From Oceanobacillus oncorhynchi (GTDB lineage: Bacteria > Bacillota > Bacilli > Bacillales > Amphibacillaceae): 64,000 nt of DNA. The notes under the pieces were generated by a model. It saw nothing but the letters and a program-made list of their open reading frames with translations, did not search any database and was not told the origin of the DNA. The DNA lies in contig NZ_CDGG01000001.1 of the NCBI RefSeq assembly GCF_000821065.1, positions 434,001 through 498,000 of the forward strand, in the 5' to 3' direction. A program made the position numbers and the translations under genes. The number at the start of each line of letters is the position of its first letter. The first letter of the stretch is position 1. Positions 52,706 to 60,686 of the stretch are shown piece after piece.

Positions 52706-53357
52706 GAAAAAACGCCAGCTGGCAGAGCTGCTGAAATATTTGATAGTTATATGTCTTGTGTTTTTCTTCGGTTTAGTTTCCCTTTCTTTATTAGTCAATT
52801 ATGTTGCAGAGCAATCTGAACCAGAACTGGAAGAGTCAGGGCCACGTCCCCTGCCAGCCTTGAACCAGAAAATATGGGAATATAAACCGATTGTTGAAAA
52901 ATATGCAGAACAGCATGGAATTGAAGAACAGACCAATACAATTCTTGCCATGATGATGCAGGAATCCGGTGGACGCGGTACCGATCCGATGCAATCCTCG
53001 GAAAGCCTGTGCGGGGAAATAGGCTGTATTGATGATCCAGAGCATTCGATTGAGCAGGGCGTATCCTTCTTTGCCTGGGTGTATGAACAAGCAGAGGGCG
53101 ACACAGCCTTAGCAGTTCAAGCTTATAATTTTGGTCCCGGCTTTATTAACTATCTACAGGAAACGGAAGAACCTTATTCGGAGGACGCTGCCATTGCTTA
53201 TTCGCAGTATATGTATGAAGAGGCGGGAAGGGAGGCTTCCATTTATGCCTGCCGGAGAGAAGAAGCAGAAGAACTAGATGCATGCTATGGAGACATTTAT
53301 TATGTTTCTTCTGTCATGTCCTATAAGGAAGCAATAGAAATGGAACTGGAAAACTGA
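52695..53357 (+). CDS. Membrane-anchored lysozyme-like (CwlT/YddH-type) transglycosylase
   Basis: A 220-residue protein with a basic N-terminus and a single membrane anchor (LIVICLVFFFGLVSLSLLV). An extracellular lysozyme-like domain follows. The likely catalytic Glu is in ILAMMMQESGG, followed by DPMQSSES, and QAYNFGPGFINYL is the second conserved block of CwlT/YddH-type lysozyme domains. Two cysteine pairs (SLCGEIGC, YACRR...LDACY) could form disulfides. In mobile elements such enzymes open the wall for conjugation. Here no conjugation genes are seen, so a housekeeping wall role is more likely. Confidence 0.85.
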   Translation: MKRRKKRQLAELLKYLIVICLVFFFGLVSLSLLVNYVAEQSEPELEESGPRPLPALNQKIWEYKPIVEKYAEQHGIEEQTNTILAMMMQESGGRGTDPMQSSESLCGEIGCIDDPEHSIEQGVSFFAWVYEQAEGDTALAVQAYNFGPGFINYLQETEEPYSEDAAIAYSQYMYEEAGREASIYACRREEAEELDACYGDIYYVSSVMSYKEAIEMELEN

Positions 53358-53430
53358 TATGATAACAGTATGTGAAATGCTCTTGATTCAGAGCAGCTTT
53401 TACATACAGAAGTGTTGTCATATCTTTTTT
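53356..53430 (+). terminator. Terminator after the lysozyme-like gene
   Basis: Outer arms GATATGATAACA and TGTTGTCATATC enclose a second hairpin (CTCT-TGATTC-AGAG), then TTTTTTG. It begins in the stop codon. Confidence 0.8.
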
Positions 53431-53531
53431 GTGCATGAAAAGAATCGTTCTACAATGCATATTTCCAAGCAATTAACTGATGATTATGACAACAGCGGAT
53501 ACTAAAAAAACAAGGCGGAGGATGATTTTTT

Positions 53532-53909
53532 ATGAAAGCTATTCAGACAAATAATGCACCAGCAGCAATTGGACCATACTCTCAAGCAATCGAAGCAGGA
53601 GATTTTCTTTATATTTCCGGACAAATTCCGATTGATCCGGCAACAGGGGATGTCGTAGAAGGAATTGAAGCGCAGACGAAGCAAGTATTAGCAAATTTAC
53701 AGGCTATTTTAGATGAAGCGGGGTTAAGCTTTGCAAACGCAGTGAAATTTACGATTTTCTTAAATTCCATGGAGGATTTTGCGACAGTGAATGAAATTTA
53801 TGGAGCAGCGTTGTCTGAGCCATATCCGGCACGTGCTTGTGTGGAAGTGAGCCGTCTTCCGAAAGACGTTCTTGTAGAAATGGATATTGTAGCATACCGT
53901 AAAGCATAA
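53532..53909 (+). CDS. ridA: Reactive intermediate/imine deaminase RidA (YabJ)
   Basis: Hydrolyses reactive enamine/imine intermediates from PLP enzymes such as threonine dehydratase, releasing 2-oxoacids and ammonia. The 125 residues show the RidA signature [20 protein letters not shown], with the catalytic Arg in PARACVEV. They also show IGPYSQA near residue 13 and [21 protein letters not shown] precedes the ATG. The alcohol dehydrogenase gene starts 11 bp downstream with its ribosome site overlapping the ridA stop, so the two are co-transcribed, an uncommon pairing. Confidence 0.95.
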   Translation: MKAIQTNNAPAAIGPYSQAIEAGDFLYISGQIPIDPATGDVVEGIEAQTKQVLANLQAILDEAGLSFANAVKFTIFLNSMEDFATVNEIYGAALSEPYPARACVEVSRLPKDVLVEMDIVAYRKA

Positions 53910-53920
53910 GGAGTGATTAT

Positions 53921-55090
53921 ATGGAGAATTTTATCTATCGCAATCCAACGAAACTTATCTTTGGAAAAGGACAAATCGAAAAGCTGGCTGGCGAAATTCA
54001 GCCTTACGGAAGCCGTATTCTGATTGTATATGGCGGAGGAAGTATTAAACGAAATGGCATCTATGATCGTGTATTGGAAGAATTGAAAAAAATCAATGCG
54101 GAGGTGTTTGAGCTTTCTGGTGTAGAACCTAACCCGCGTATTTCTACAGTACGGAAAGGCGTAGGTATTTGCCGCGAACAGAGAATTGATTTTATCTTGG
54201 CTATCGGTGGAGGTAGCACTATTGACTGCTCCAAAGCAATCGCTGTCGGCGCCGTAACGGATGCAGATATGTGGGATGTAGTGACGAAAAAGGAAAAGCC
54301 GGCAGGTGCACTGCCATTTGGAACGATTCTCACCTTAGCTGCTACAGGCTCTGAGATGAATTCGGGCTCTGTTATTACCAATTGGGAAACCAATGAAAAG
54401 CATGGATGGGGGTCTCCGTATACCTATCCAAAATTTTCTATTCTGGATCCTGTGCATACTTTCTCTGTACCGCGGGATCAAACCATTTATGGATTGGTAG
54501 ATATGATGTCGCATGTATTAGAGCATTATTTTCATCATGAAGAAAATACACCGATTCAAGACAGATGGTGTGAAGGTATTCTGTTGACCCTGATTGATGT
54601 AGGGCCGAAACTATTAGCAGACCCTGAAAATTATGCCTATCGCTCTACAGCAATGCTGGGCGGAACACTGGCCTTAAATAATATGCTGAATTTAGGTTAT
54701 CGGGGTGATTGGGCAACGCATAATTTAGAGCATGCGGTTTCTGCTGTCCACGATATTCCGCATGGCGGCGGTTTAGCTATCCTATTCCCGAATTGGATGC
54801 GGCATGTACTGGATGAGAATAATGTACATCGCTTTAAGCAGCTTGCTGTCCGGGTCTTTGACGTAGATACCATAGGGAAATCAGATAAAGTAGTTGCCTT
54901 AGAAGGAATTGACAAACTGCGTGAATTTTGGAATGAACTTGGTGCGCCATCCAGTTTGACAGATTATGATATAGACGAGTCCACGCTTGAAGAAATGGCG
55001 GAGAAAACCGTGGTGGCAAACCCGACATTCGGCAACTATCGTGCTTTAACGAAGAAGGATTCTCTGGAGATTTTTAAAGAAAGTCTGTAA
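53921..55090 (+). CDS. Iron-containing alcohol dehydrogenase (YugJ/YugK, butanol-dehydrogenase type)
   Basis: A group III alcohol dehydrogenase, probably NAD(P)H-dependent and acting on long-chain or butyl-type aldehydes and alcohols. The nucleotide loop is [15 protein letters not shown] near 94-108. The metal ligands are expected in [14 protein letters not shown] (Asp and His) and in [21 protein letters not shown] (two His). The 389 residues match B. subtilis YugJ/YugK in length. AAGGAGTG precedes the ATG. The partner ridA gene lies directly upstream. No Rex box is evident at the operon start. Confidence 0.92.
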   Translation: MENFIYRNPTKLIFGKGQIEKLAGEIQPYGSRILIVYGGGSIKRNGIYDRVLEELKKINAEVFELSGVEPNPRISTVRKGVGICREQRIDFILAIGGGSTIDCSKAIAVGAVTDADMWDVVTKKEKPAGALPFGTILTLAATGSEMNSGSVITNWETNEKHGWGSPYTYPKFSILDPVHTFSVPRDQTIYGLVDMMSHVLEHYFHHEENTPIQDRWCEGILLTLIDVGPKLLADPENYAYRSTAMLGGTLALNNMLNLGYRGDWATHNLEHAVSAVHDIPHGGGLAILFPNWMRHVLDENNVHRFKQLAVRVFDVDTIGKSDKVVALEGIDKLREFWNELGAPSSLTDYDIDESTLEEMAEKTVVANPTFGNYRALTKKDSLEIFKESL

Positions 55091-55119
55091 TTTCCCGGGA
55101 AATCATGTCTGACTATACA

Positions 55120-55160
55120 AAGAAGAGCTTGCAGTTATTCATAAACTGCAAGCTCTTCTT
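55120..55160. terminator. Bidirectional terminator overlapping the yuzB end
   Basis: A 17-bp perfect stem (AAGAAGAGCTTGCAGTT and complement) with a 7-nt loop. Its right part encodes the last codons of yuzB on the other strand. Confidence 0.92.
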
Positions 55161-55380
55161 TAATTTGCAAACGTATTTTATCAAGACATTCTTCCGGTGT
55201 CTTGCCAAACACACGCTTATTATTTACTAATGCGTACGGTCGAACGGCACAAAGTCCGCAAAACGACAGGCATTCATTCATAAGAACCGCTACCTCAGGG
55301 AATTCTTTCTCTAAGATGGATTCAATATCTATAGTAGTGATGGCATTTCCGTCACATATTTCTACGACAACGATACCCAT
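55135..55380 (-). CDS. yuzB: YuzB family (DUF1450) small protein
   Basis: An 81-residue cytoplasmic protein of the DUF1450/YuzB family, function unknown. It begins GIVVVEICDGN, and the cysteine block CLSFCGLCAVRPYALVNNKRV is the family signature and might bind iron-sulfur or another metal. The ATG at 55380 is preferred to a GTG at 55389 (AAAGTGAT upstream of the former). It converges with the alcohol dehydrogenase gene. Confidence 0.9.
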   Translation of the reverse strand: MGIVVVEICDGNAITTIDIESILEKEFPEVAVLMNECLSFCGLCAVRPYALVNNKRVFGKTPEECLDKIRLQIKEELAVYE

Positions 55381-55456
55381 TGCTATCACTTTCTTTCTAT
55401 AATAATTAACGCTACTTTGTTAGTTTTAGCATAATTATAGAAACAAATCAATATTT

Positions 55457-56749
55457 TTATCTGGATGAGAAAGTGTGCGAATGAGAATGCTTTGTATTCG
55501 GTTCATGTTCATAACGTAACCAGACAACAAGCATGATAAAGCCGCAAAGAATAAGCAGCAGGCCGGTTGTTAAAAAGACGGAAGAGAATCCCCAGGTTGC
55601 AGCGATGGTACCGCCAAGCATGGGACCGATAATGTTTCCGAAAAAGCGTAAACTTGTATCGTAGCCAAGTACTTCTCCTTGTGTAGACAGCGGTGCTTCT
55701 TTCCGGATATAAGCCACACGGATTGGGATAACTCCACCAAGGAACAAACCGAGTAAGAATCGCATAATGACTAATTGCCAAATACTCGTAATGAACATAC
55801 CCGGCAAATAGACCAAGCCGGAAACAAACAGCATGATAATTAATACTTTCGTATAGCCGTGCTTATCTCCGATCATTCCCCAGCGTCTGGTCATCAACAG
55901 ATTGCCTACCCCTGTGGCGGAGAAGGCAATTCCTGCAAAGAATGCCAGATTGACCGGCCCATGAATTTCTTCAACAAATAATGATAAAATCGGCTGGACG
56001 CTGAAGTGAGCAATCTGTACAAGTGCAGACATTAATAAAACAATCAATAAGATTGGTTTACGCAGGATATACTGCAATACTTCCTTCCTGGAATAATTCT
56101 TTGTATCCTCTTCTTTTGAAAAGGTCACCTTCATTTCTTTCACTCCAAATATAACGAGCAATCCGGAGATAAAGATAGTGATTGCTACCCATTTAAAGGT
56201 GCTGGAATAACCAAATGCATCTGCCAGCGCCCCGCCTAATAAGGGGCCCATCAAAGAACCGGTGATAGTTCCGGTCTGCAGGGTGCCTAACACTTTTCCG
56301 GCAACTTCTTTAGGTGTCTGGGTTGCAATAAACGCCTGAGACATTGGAATAAATCCTGTGACGATTCCCATTAAAAAGCGCAAGAGAAATAACTGCCATA
56401 CGGCTGTGACGAATCCCATTAAAAATACGGAAATTCCGATTCCTAATGCAGACATCACCATTAAACGCTTCCTGCCGAAGCGATCGCCGACTCTTCCCCA
56501 AATCGGGGCAAAGATAAATGCACTGATGAAAGTAACGGCAAAGGTTAATCCAGACCATGTCTGCACATAGGACGCAGAAAAGTTTCCCATGGACTGAATA
56601 TATAAGGAAATAAAAGGCACAACCATCGTCATGCTTCCGCTAATAAAGAAATTAGCAAACCACATAATCACTAAGTTACGTTTTACTCCTGGGTGTGTAT
56701 TAATAACGTTCAAACCTTCTTTCTGACATTGTAAGAACTGCAGATTCAT
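55457..56749 (-). CDS. MFS multidrug exporter
   Basis: A proton-coupled drug-efflux permease with 12 membrane segments. Motif A is GRVGDRFGRKRLMV between segments 2 and 3, segment 4 has FLLRFLMGIVTGFIP, and motif C-like GSLMGPLLGGALAD lies in segment 5. GNIIGPMLGGTIAA in the second half repeats that motif. The start is uncertain: ATG 56749 has no clear ribosome site, and the conserved part begins about 20 codons in (VKRNLVIMWFANFF). A strong hairpin at 56769-56801 lies in the leader. A His-rich end (KHSHSHTFSSR) could bind metal. Confidence 0.88.
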   Translation of the reverse strand: MNLQFLQCQKEGLNVINTHPGVKRNLVIMWFANFFISGSMTMVVPFISLYIQSMGNFSASYVQTWSGLTFAVTFISAFIFAPIWGRVGDRFGRKRLMVMSALGIGISVFLMGFVTAVWQLFLLRFLMGIVTGFIPMSQAFIATQTPKEVAGKVLGTLQTGTITGSLMGPLLGGALADAFGYSSTFKWVAITIFISGLLVIFGVKEMKVTFSKEEDTKNYSRKEVLQYILRKPILLIVLLMSALVQIAHFSVQPILSLFVEEIHGPVNLAFFAGIAFSATGVGNLLMTRRWGMIGDKHGYTKVLIIMLFVSGLVYLPGMFITSIWQLVIMRFLLGLFLGGVIPIRVAYIRKEAPLSTQGEVLGYDTSLRFFGNIIGPMLGGTIAATWGFSSVFLTTGLLLILCGFIMLVVWLRYEHEPNTKHSHSHTFSSR

Positions 56750-57645
56750 GTACACTTATTGATTCAAGCATACAGCAGGGAAAACCCAATTTGCTGTATG
56801 CATTTTCGTTTTGAAATGGGATAAGCGCCTTTAGTACATATGAAAAAGGCATAAGTGCCAATGACCCATACCTTCTCTAAAACAATCTGCAGCTGTCCGT
56901 TTAAGTTGCATAAATGCATTACGCTATCACCATCTGTGGAATTCCTGCAATCTTAAAAAAAGGAGTGCCGAATTTCCAATAAATAATCCTACATTTATTT
57001 CGTTACTCCAAATATACACTAACACGAACTAAATGAAAAGGTATCTGCTTACAAAAAGGATTTATTTTAATGCTTCCATTTTCGCACATTAAAAAGTAAC
57101 TTCATTTCCATAGAAACAGGGGTTGACCGTTCCTTCGATAACTCCATTGACAAAGAATAGAAGGTGAAGTGTAAAGCACCGCTGCGGCGAAAAGCGGAGT
57201 GGTTGGCCGGAGCGGAGCTACGCACCATCATCAATTCCAAAAAGGCCGAATATGTAACCCAAAAGCAAGCGTGGTAATCGAAAACAAGTTCATCCTGGAA
57301 TACAAGATATATATGCTTATTCTTAAGTGTGAAAGTTGAGTTAACGTCATAAAAAAACGTTTTATCATAAAAAAGACAGGGAATCAGCAAGGATACATAG
57401 ACAGTAATCCTATATGATAAAATATAGTTCCAAGCTTTTCCTATAGAAATAAATCAACTGTTAGAAGGCCCGGGAGCTGGCAGCATGTTTTTTTCTGCAG
57501 ATTGTATTTAGCCGGCAGATGAAATTAATGTTTTAAAAACATGTAAACATTTTTCCTTCGGGTTATAATAGATGACGATAGATGCTCATCATAAATATCA
57601 AACGTAGGAGTTAAAAAACGCTTACGAAGAAAAGGAGTAAACAGA
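56750..57645. other. Intergenic stretch with a leader hairpin and a dispersed repeat
   Basis: No gene seen in about 900 bp. A 10-bp stem GCATACAGCA/TGCTGTATGC (56769-56801) lies upstream of the MFS gene. A dispersed repeat covers about 57071-57245. An ATGTAAACAT motif like the parC-type repeats occurs near 57540. Confidence 0.5.
57071..57245. repeat. Dispersed repeat copy (CCACTCCGC family)
   Basis: The part from 57180 matches the reverse complement of 39106-39170 (AAAGCGGAGTGGTTGG, ATCATCAATTCCAAAAAGG). It contains a minus-strand open frame of 107 codons that is a by-product of the repeat. Confidence 0.6.
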
Positions 57646-58527
57646 ATGAATAAAAAGGTAGTATCCGTGCTGAAATACGTGGCACTAAGCTGCATATTAT
57701 TTTTTAGTATCCTATTGCCAGTTTCAGCAGCTTCTAATACGACGATTATCTATGGGGAAAAACTCAGTGACAGTCAGCGGGCGGAAGTTCGGGAGGCTTT
57801 GGAAATCTCAGATGATGACACATATGAAGAACATGACGTTACAGGACAAGATTATGCTGATTTTATAAATGGAAATCCAGATGCAAATATGTATTCTTCT
57901 GCAGGAATTACGCTGGAGTCAAGCGGTTCCGGCCTGGAAGTGAATATATTAACACCCGATAATATTACGGAAGTAACCAGAGAAATGTATATGAACGCAC
58001 TGTTAACAGCCGGAGCGGAAAATGCGACGGTAGATGTTGTTTCTCCAGTCAGAGTATCTGGTCATTCTGCATTGACAGGAATATACAAAGCCTATGATGT
58101 AGAAGGAGTAGAATTAGATCCGGAACGAATGGAATTAGCTAACGATGAGCTAGAAGTAGCAACTGATTTAGCAGATAATGAAGATATTAGTGATGAAGAC
58201 GTAAGTACACTTTTAACAGAAATCAAAAAAATGATTGCTGAACAGAATCCAGTAACCAGAGAAGAAGTAGAACAAATCGTTAATGAGCAGCTTAACAATC
58301 TGGACATTCAGCTGAATGACGCCGACAGGCAGATGCTTATTGATTTAGTAAATCGAATGAGGGATTTAGAAATTGATTTTGGAGCAATGAGAGATCAGCT
58401 CGAGAGTATTACAAATGACCTTGTCGAAAGAGCAGAGGATTTAGGTTTAGACAGGGGATTTTGGGAGAGAGTGGCGAACTTCTTTAGTGATATCTTCCGT
58501 TCCATTGCGAACTTTTTCAGCAGCTAA
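57646..58527 (+). CDS. Secreted DUF1002 protein (YpuA-like)
   Basis: A 293-residue exported protein of the DUF1002 family (B. subtilis YpuA), function unknown. The signal peptide (VALSCILFFSILLPVSAAS) ends near residue 29. The DUF1002 core runs from TTIIYGEKLSDSQRAEVREAL through GSGLEVNILTPDNITEVT to VSPVRVSGHSALTGIYKAYD. The last 100 residues are strongly helical and acidic, ending in an amphipathic helix (VANFFSDIFRSIANFFSS) that might touch the membrane. AAAGGAG precedes the ATG. Monocistronic. Confidence 0.88.
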   Translation: MNKKVVSVLKYVALSCILFFSILLPVSAASNTTIIYGEKLSDSQRAEVREALEISDDDTYEEHDVTGQDYADFINGNPDANMYSSAGITLESSGSGLEVNILTPDNITEVTREMYMNALLTAGAENATVDVVSPVRVSGHSALTGIYKAYDVEGVELDPERMELANDELEVATDLADNEDISDEDVSTLLTEIKKMIAEQNPVTREEVEQIVNEQLNNLDIQLNDADRQMLIDLVNRMRDLEIDFGAMRDQLESITNDLVERAEDLGLDRGFWERVANFFSDIFRSIANFFSS

Positions 58528-58551
58528 TTGAATACTGGCAAGCAGTTGACG

Positions 58552-58586
58552 AAGAGCTCTCTAATCATAGAGGGCTCTTTTTTTAT
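58552..58586 (+). terminator. Terminator after the DUF1002 gene
   Basis: AAGAGCTCTCT and AGAGGGCTCTT (one T-G pair) with a 6-nt loop, then T7. Confidence 0.85.
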
Positions 58587-58656
58587 ATTACAGAAACGAG
58601 CCTTCGACGTGGGTTTGTCATAATGCATACGCTTTACCGCTCTTCTATAACAAATA

Positions 58657-58701
58657 TGTTACAAATGTAATAGTAAACAGGGCATATGTAATCATTGTAA
58701 T
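58657..58701. promoter_or_regulatory. Tandem TGTWAY repeats upstream of the YocH-like gene
   Basis: TGTTACAAATGTAAT (58657-58671) and TGTAATCATTGTAAT (58687-58701) each hold two direct half-sites three bases apart. They resemble WalR half-sites (TGTWAH), but WalR normally uses a 5-base gap. The first also reads as TACA-N2-TGTA. The regulator is uncertain. Confidence 0.4.
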
Positions 58702-58784
58702 TTACACTTAACCCTTCTGTAACTGTATTCTTCTGATTCCTGTGATAGGATAGTCATTGTGAAAAAACATAAGGAGGTTATCAG

Positions 58785-59669
58785 ATGAGAAAACTCGTAG
58801 CAGCATTATCTGCTGGAATTATTATAACCGGTACAGCTGCAACAACAGTTTCCGCTGACGCAAATGAACACAAGGTAGAATCAGGAGAGAGCTTATGGAA
58901 GATTGCAGCTCAATATGATACAAGCGTGCAAAACTTACTTGATATAAATGATCTTAAATCAGAGGTAATTCACCCGAAAGATGTTATTAAGGTAAGTGAA
59001 TCTGGTGAAGATGGAGAAGAAACAGTATACACAGTAGAAAAAGGGGACACCCTTTCAGCTATTGCTAAAGAATTCAATGTATCTGTCAGCGATATTAAAG
59101 AATGGAATAACCTTTCATCTGATATTATCGTAATCGGTAATGAATTATCAATAAATGGAACAGCTGAAGAAGCTGTAGCAGAGCAACCAGCAGTAGAGGA
59201 AGAACCAGCTGAGGAACCTGCAGCAGAAGAAGAAGCAACAGAAGAACCAGCAGTAGAAGAAGAGGCAGCTGAAGAGCCGGCTGCAGAGGAAAGCGAACCT
59301 GCTGTAGAGCAAACTTCTAATGAAGAAGCAGCTGCTTCTGAATCAGAAGAACAATCTTCAGATAATGGTTCTCCACAAGGCGAAACAATTTCTGTAGAAG
59401 CGACTGCATATACAGCAGATTGTAATGGATGTTCCGGAGTAACTGCAACTGGTGTAGATCTAAATCAAGATCCTAATGCGAAAGTAATTGCAGTAGACCC
59501 AAATGTTATTCCATTGGGAAGTGAAGTTTATGTAGAAGGTTATGGCTATGCAACTGCTGCTGATACTGGCGGTGCAATCAATGGAAACAAAATTGACCTT
59601 CACGTACCATCCCAAGACGAAGCAGTAAACTTTGGAAGACAACAAGTTAACGTAACAATCGTTGAATAA
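58785..59669 (+). CDS. Secreted wall protein with two LysM domains and a 3D (YocH-type) domain
   Basis: A 294-residue exported muralytic-type protein. The signal peptide ends near residue 25 (TVSADA). Two LysM peptidoglycan-binding repeats (HKVESGESLWKIA from 29, YTVEKGDTLSAIA from 81) are followed by a 60-residue linker of Glu-Glu-Pro-Ala repeats. The C-terminal 3D domain is VEATAYTADCNGCSG ... VIAVDPNVIPLGSEVYVEGYG ... AADTGGAINGNKIDLHV, with the three conserved Asp. B. subtilis YocH, WalKR-controlled, has this layout. AAGGAGGT precedes the ATG. Confidence 0.93.
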   Translation: MRKLVAALSAGIIITGTAATTVSADANEHKVESGESLWKIAAQYDTSVQNLLDINDLKSEVIHPKDVIKVSESGEDGEETVYTVEKGDTLSAIAKEFNVSVSDIKEWNNLSSDIIVIGNELSINGTAEEAVAEQPAVEEEPAEEPAAEEEATEEPAVEEEAAEEPAAEESEPAVEQTSNEEAAASESEEQSSDNGSPQGETISVEATAYTADCNGCSGVTATGVDLNQDPNAKVIAVDPNVIPLGSEVYVEGYGYATAADTGGAINGNKIDLHVPSQDEAVNFGRQQVNVTIVE

Positions 59670-59676
59670 ATCATAT

Positions 59677-59720
59677 AAAAATAGCTTAAGAGTCTATAAA
59701 ACTCTTAAGCTATTTTTTTT
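59677..59720 (+). terminator. Terminator after the YocH-like gene
   Basis: AAATAGCTTAAGAGT with ACTCTTAAGCTATTT, a 7-nt loop and T8. Confidence 0.93.
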
Positions 59721-59754
59721 AGTTGAGAAAATAAATATAATAAAAAAGGGTCAA

Positions 59755-59982
59755 CACCAAAATCTATGGTTGGAAAATATAATTAAATATGATAATAGCA
59801 GTTACCAAGCGAAGGAAATACACGTAGACTCCTATGGGAATGCGCAGTGTGAAGACCCCGCAGAAAAAGTGGTCTTCTTTTTTCGAGGAGGCTGAAGACA
59901 AGCCCATGGAAAGCGTAGTGTATTTCCGTAGCGGCCGCTTACAGCAAATTTATATCTACTATGTTACCCATAGATTTTGGTG
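59755..59982. mobile_element. MITE-like element with nested inverted repeats
   Basis: Perfect 15-bp terminal inverted repeats, CACCAAAATCTATGG (59755-59769) and its complement (59968-59982), bound 228 bp. Inside, GGAAATACAC (59814-59823) and GTGTATTTCC (59918-59927) form a second inverted pair around GAAGAC...GTCTTC. TAAAAAAGG stands close outside both ends. There is no coding capacity. Confidence 0.6.
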
Positions 59983-60231
59983 AAAAGCCATAAAAAAGGC
60001 ATCATACTTTTGATTATATAAGCATGAGACCCCATGAAGTCATGATATTTAGCTGTCCGTATCTCGTAGTTATCACGCAGAGTTTTTCTGATATACATGC
60101 GTTTCATCTATTATCAACGATCATCTGATTTTTTCTTTACATTTTAAAAAGACGAATAAACATTTGCTGATATATTTTACACCCCAGAAAGCCGGCAGTG
60201 TTATCTTTATCAAATCCTTGGAATATCCTCT

Positions 60232-60369
60232 TTAATTCTGAAATTCGGTAGAAGTGGCAGCCGGGCTTTGTTCAATTTCTTCATTACTATCGTTATGAGC
60301 ACTTGAATAGCCTAAAGCTCCTACTGCAGCAATGACAAAAATAAACAAAGTAAGTAGAACTTTTCGCAT
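60232..60369 (-). CDS. Small secreted or membrane-anchored peptide (45 aa)
   Basis: Too short for most gene callers. The ATG at 60369 follows GGAGGG at 11 bp. The product starts MRKVLLTLFIFVIAAVGALG, a basic start plus hydrophobic core that reads as a signal peptide or membrane anchor. A 25-residue polar tail (HNDSNEEIEQSPAATSTEFQN) follows. Cleavage after SSA is possible. It is monocistronic between the MITE-like element and kbl. No family is recognised. Start, ribosome site and composition are consistent with a real gene. Confidence 0.55.
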   Translation of the reverse strand: MRKVLLTLFIFVIAAVGALGYSSAHNDSNEEIEQSPAATSTEFQN

Positions 60370-60406
60370 GTTTCTTTTCAACCCTCCATCATATATTTAA
60401 AGTATG

Positions 60407-60462
60407 TGTTCAAAAAAAGTTCACTCTATCGAAGCATCATTTTTTAAGAGACTTTTTGAACA
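60407..60462. repeat. TGTTCA-type inverted-repeat element
   Basis: TGTTCAAAAAAAGT and ACTTTTTGAACA form the ends of a 56-bp hairpin-forming element. Related copies are at 62274-62327 and, more diverged, 13234-13311. Confidence 0.6.
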
Positions 60463-60585
60463 TCCTTTTTAATAATATTCAACTCTCTTAGTATAGGACA
60501 ATATGGTCAAATTGGCTAGCAGGAAAAACATTAATTTTCATATATATTCGCTAATTCTGTGAATAACTGGATTGGGTTATTTATA

Positions 60586-60594
60586 TGTTATACT
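60586..60594 (+). promoter_or_regulatory. Extended -10 promoter of kbl
   Basis: TGTTATACT, an extended -10 (TGnTATACT), 92 bp before the kbl start. No good -35 is seen at 17 bp. Confidence 0.45.
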
Positions 60595-60686
60595 TGAAAG
60601 GGATTACATTTTTGACAAAGAGTTGTCCGTAGACCCATGCGGTGCAAAGTTACATTTTACAATGCTTTAAAGGAGGAAAATAGGGT

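Noticed and set aside
52695..53357. Conjugative element based on the lysozyme-like protein
   Set aside because: No relaxase, coupling protein or type IV secretion gene occurs nearby.
57067..57390. 107-codon open frame on the minus strand
   Set aside because: It lies largely within the dispersed repeat at 57071-57245, has no ribosome site and no protein-like composition.
58657..58701. Canonical WalR box
   Set aside because: The half-sites match, but the gap is 3 rather than 5 bases, so only a tentative regulatory repeat is listed.
59662..59895. 77-codon open frame after the YocH-like gene
   Set aside because: It runs through the terminator and into the MITE-like element, with no start signal.
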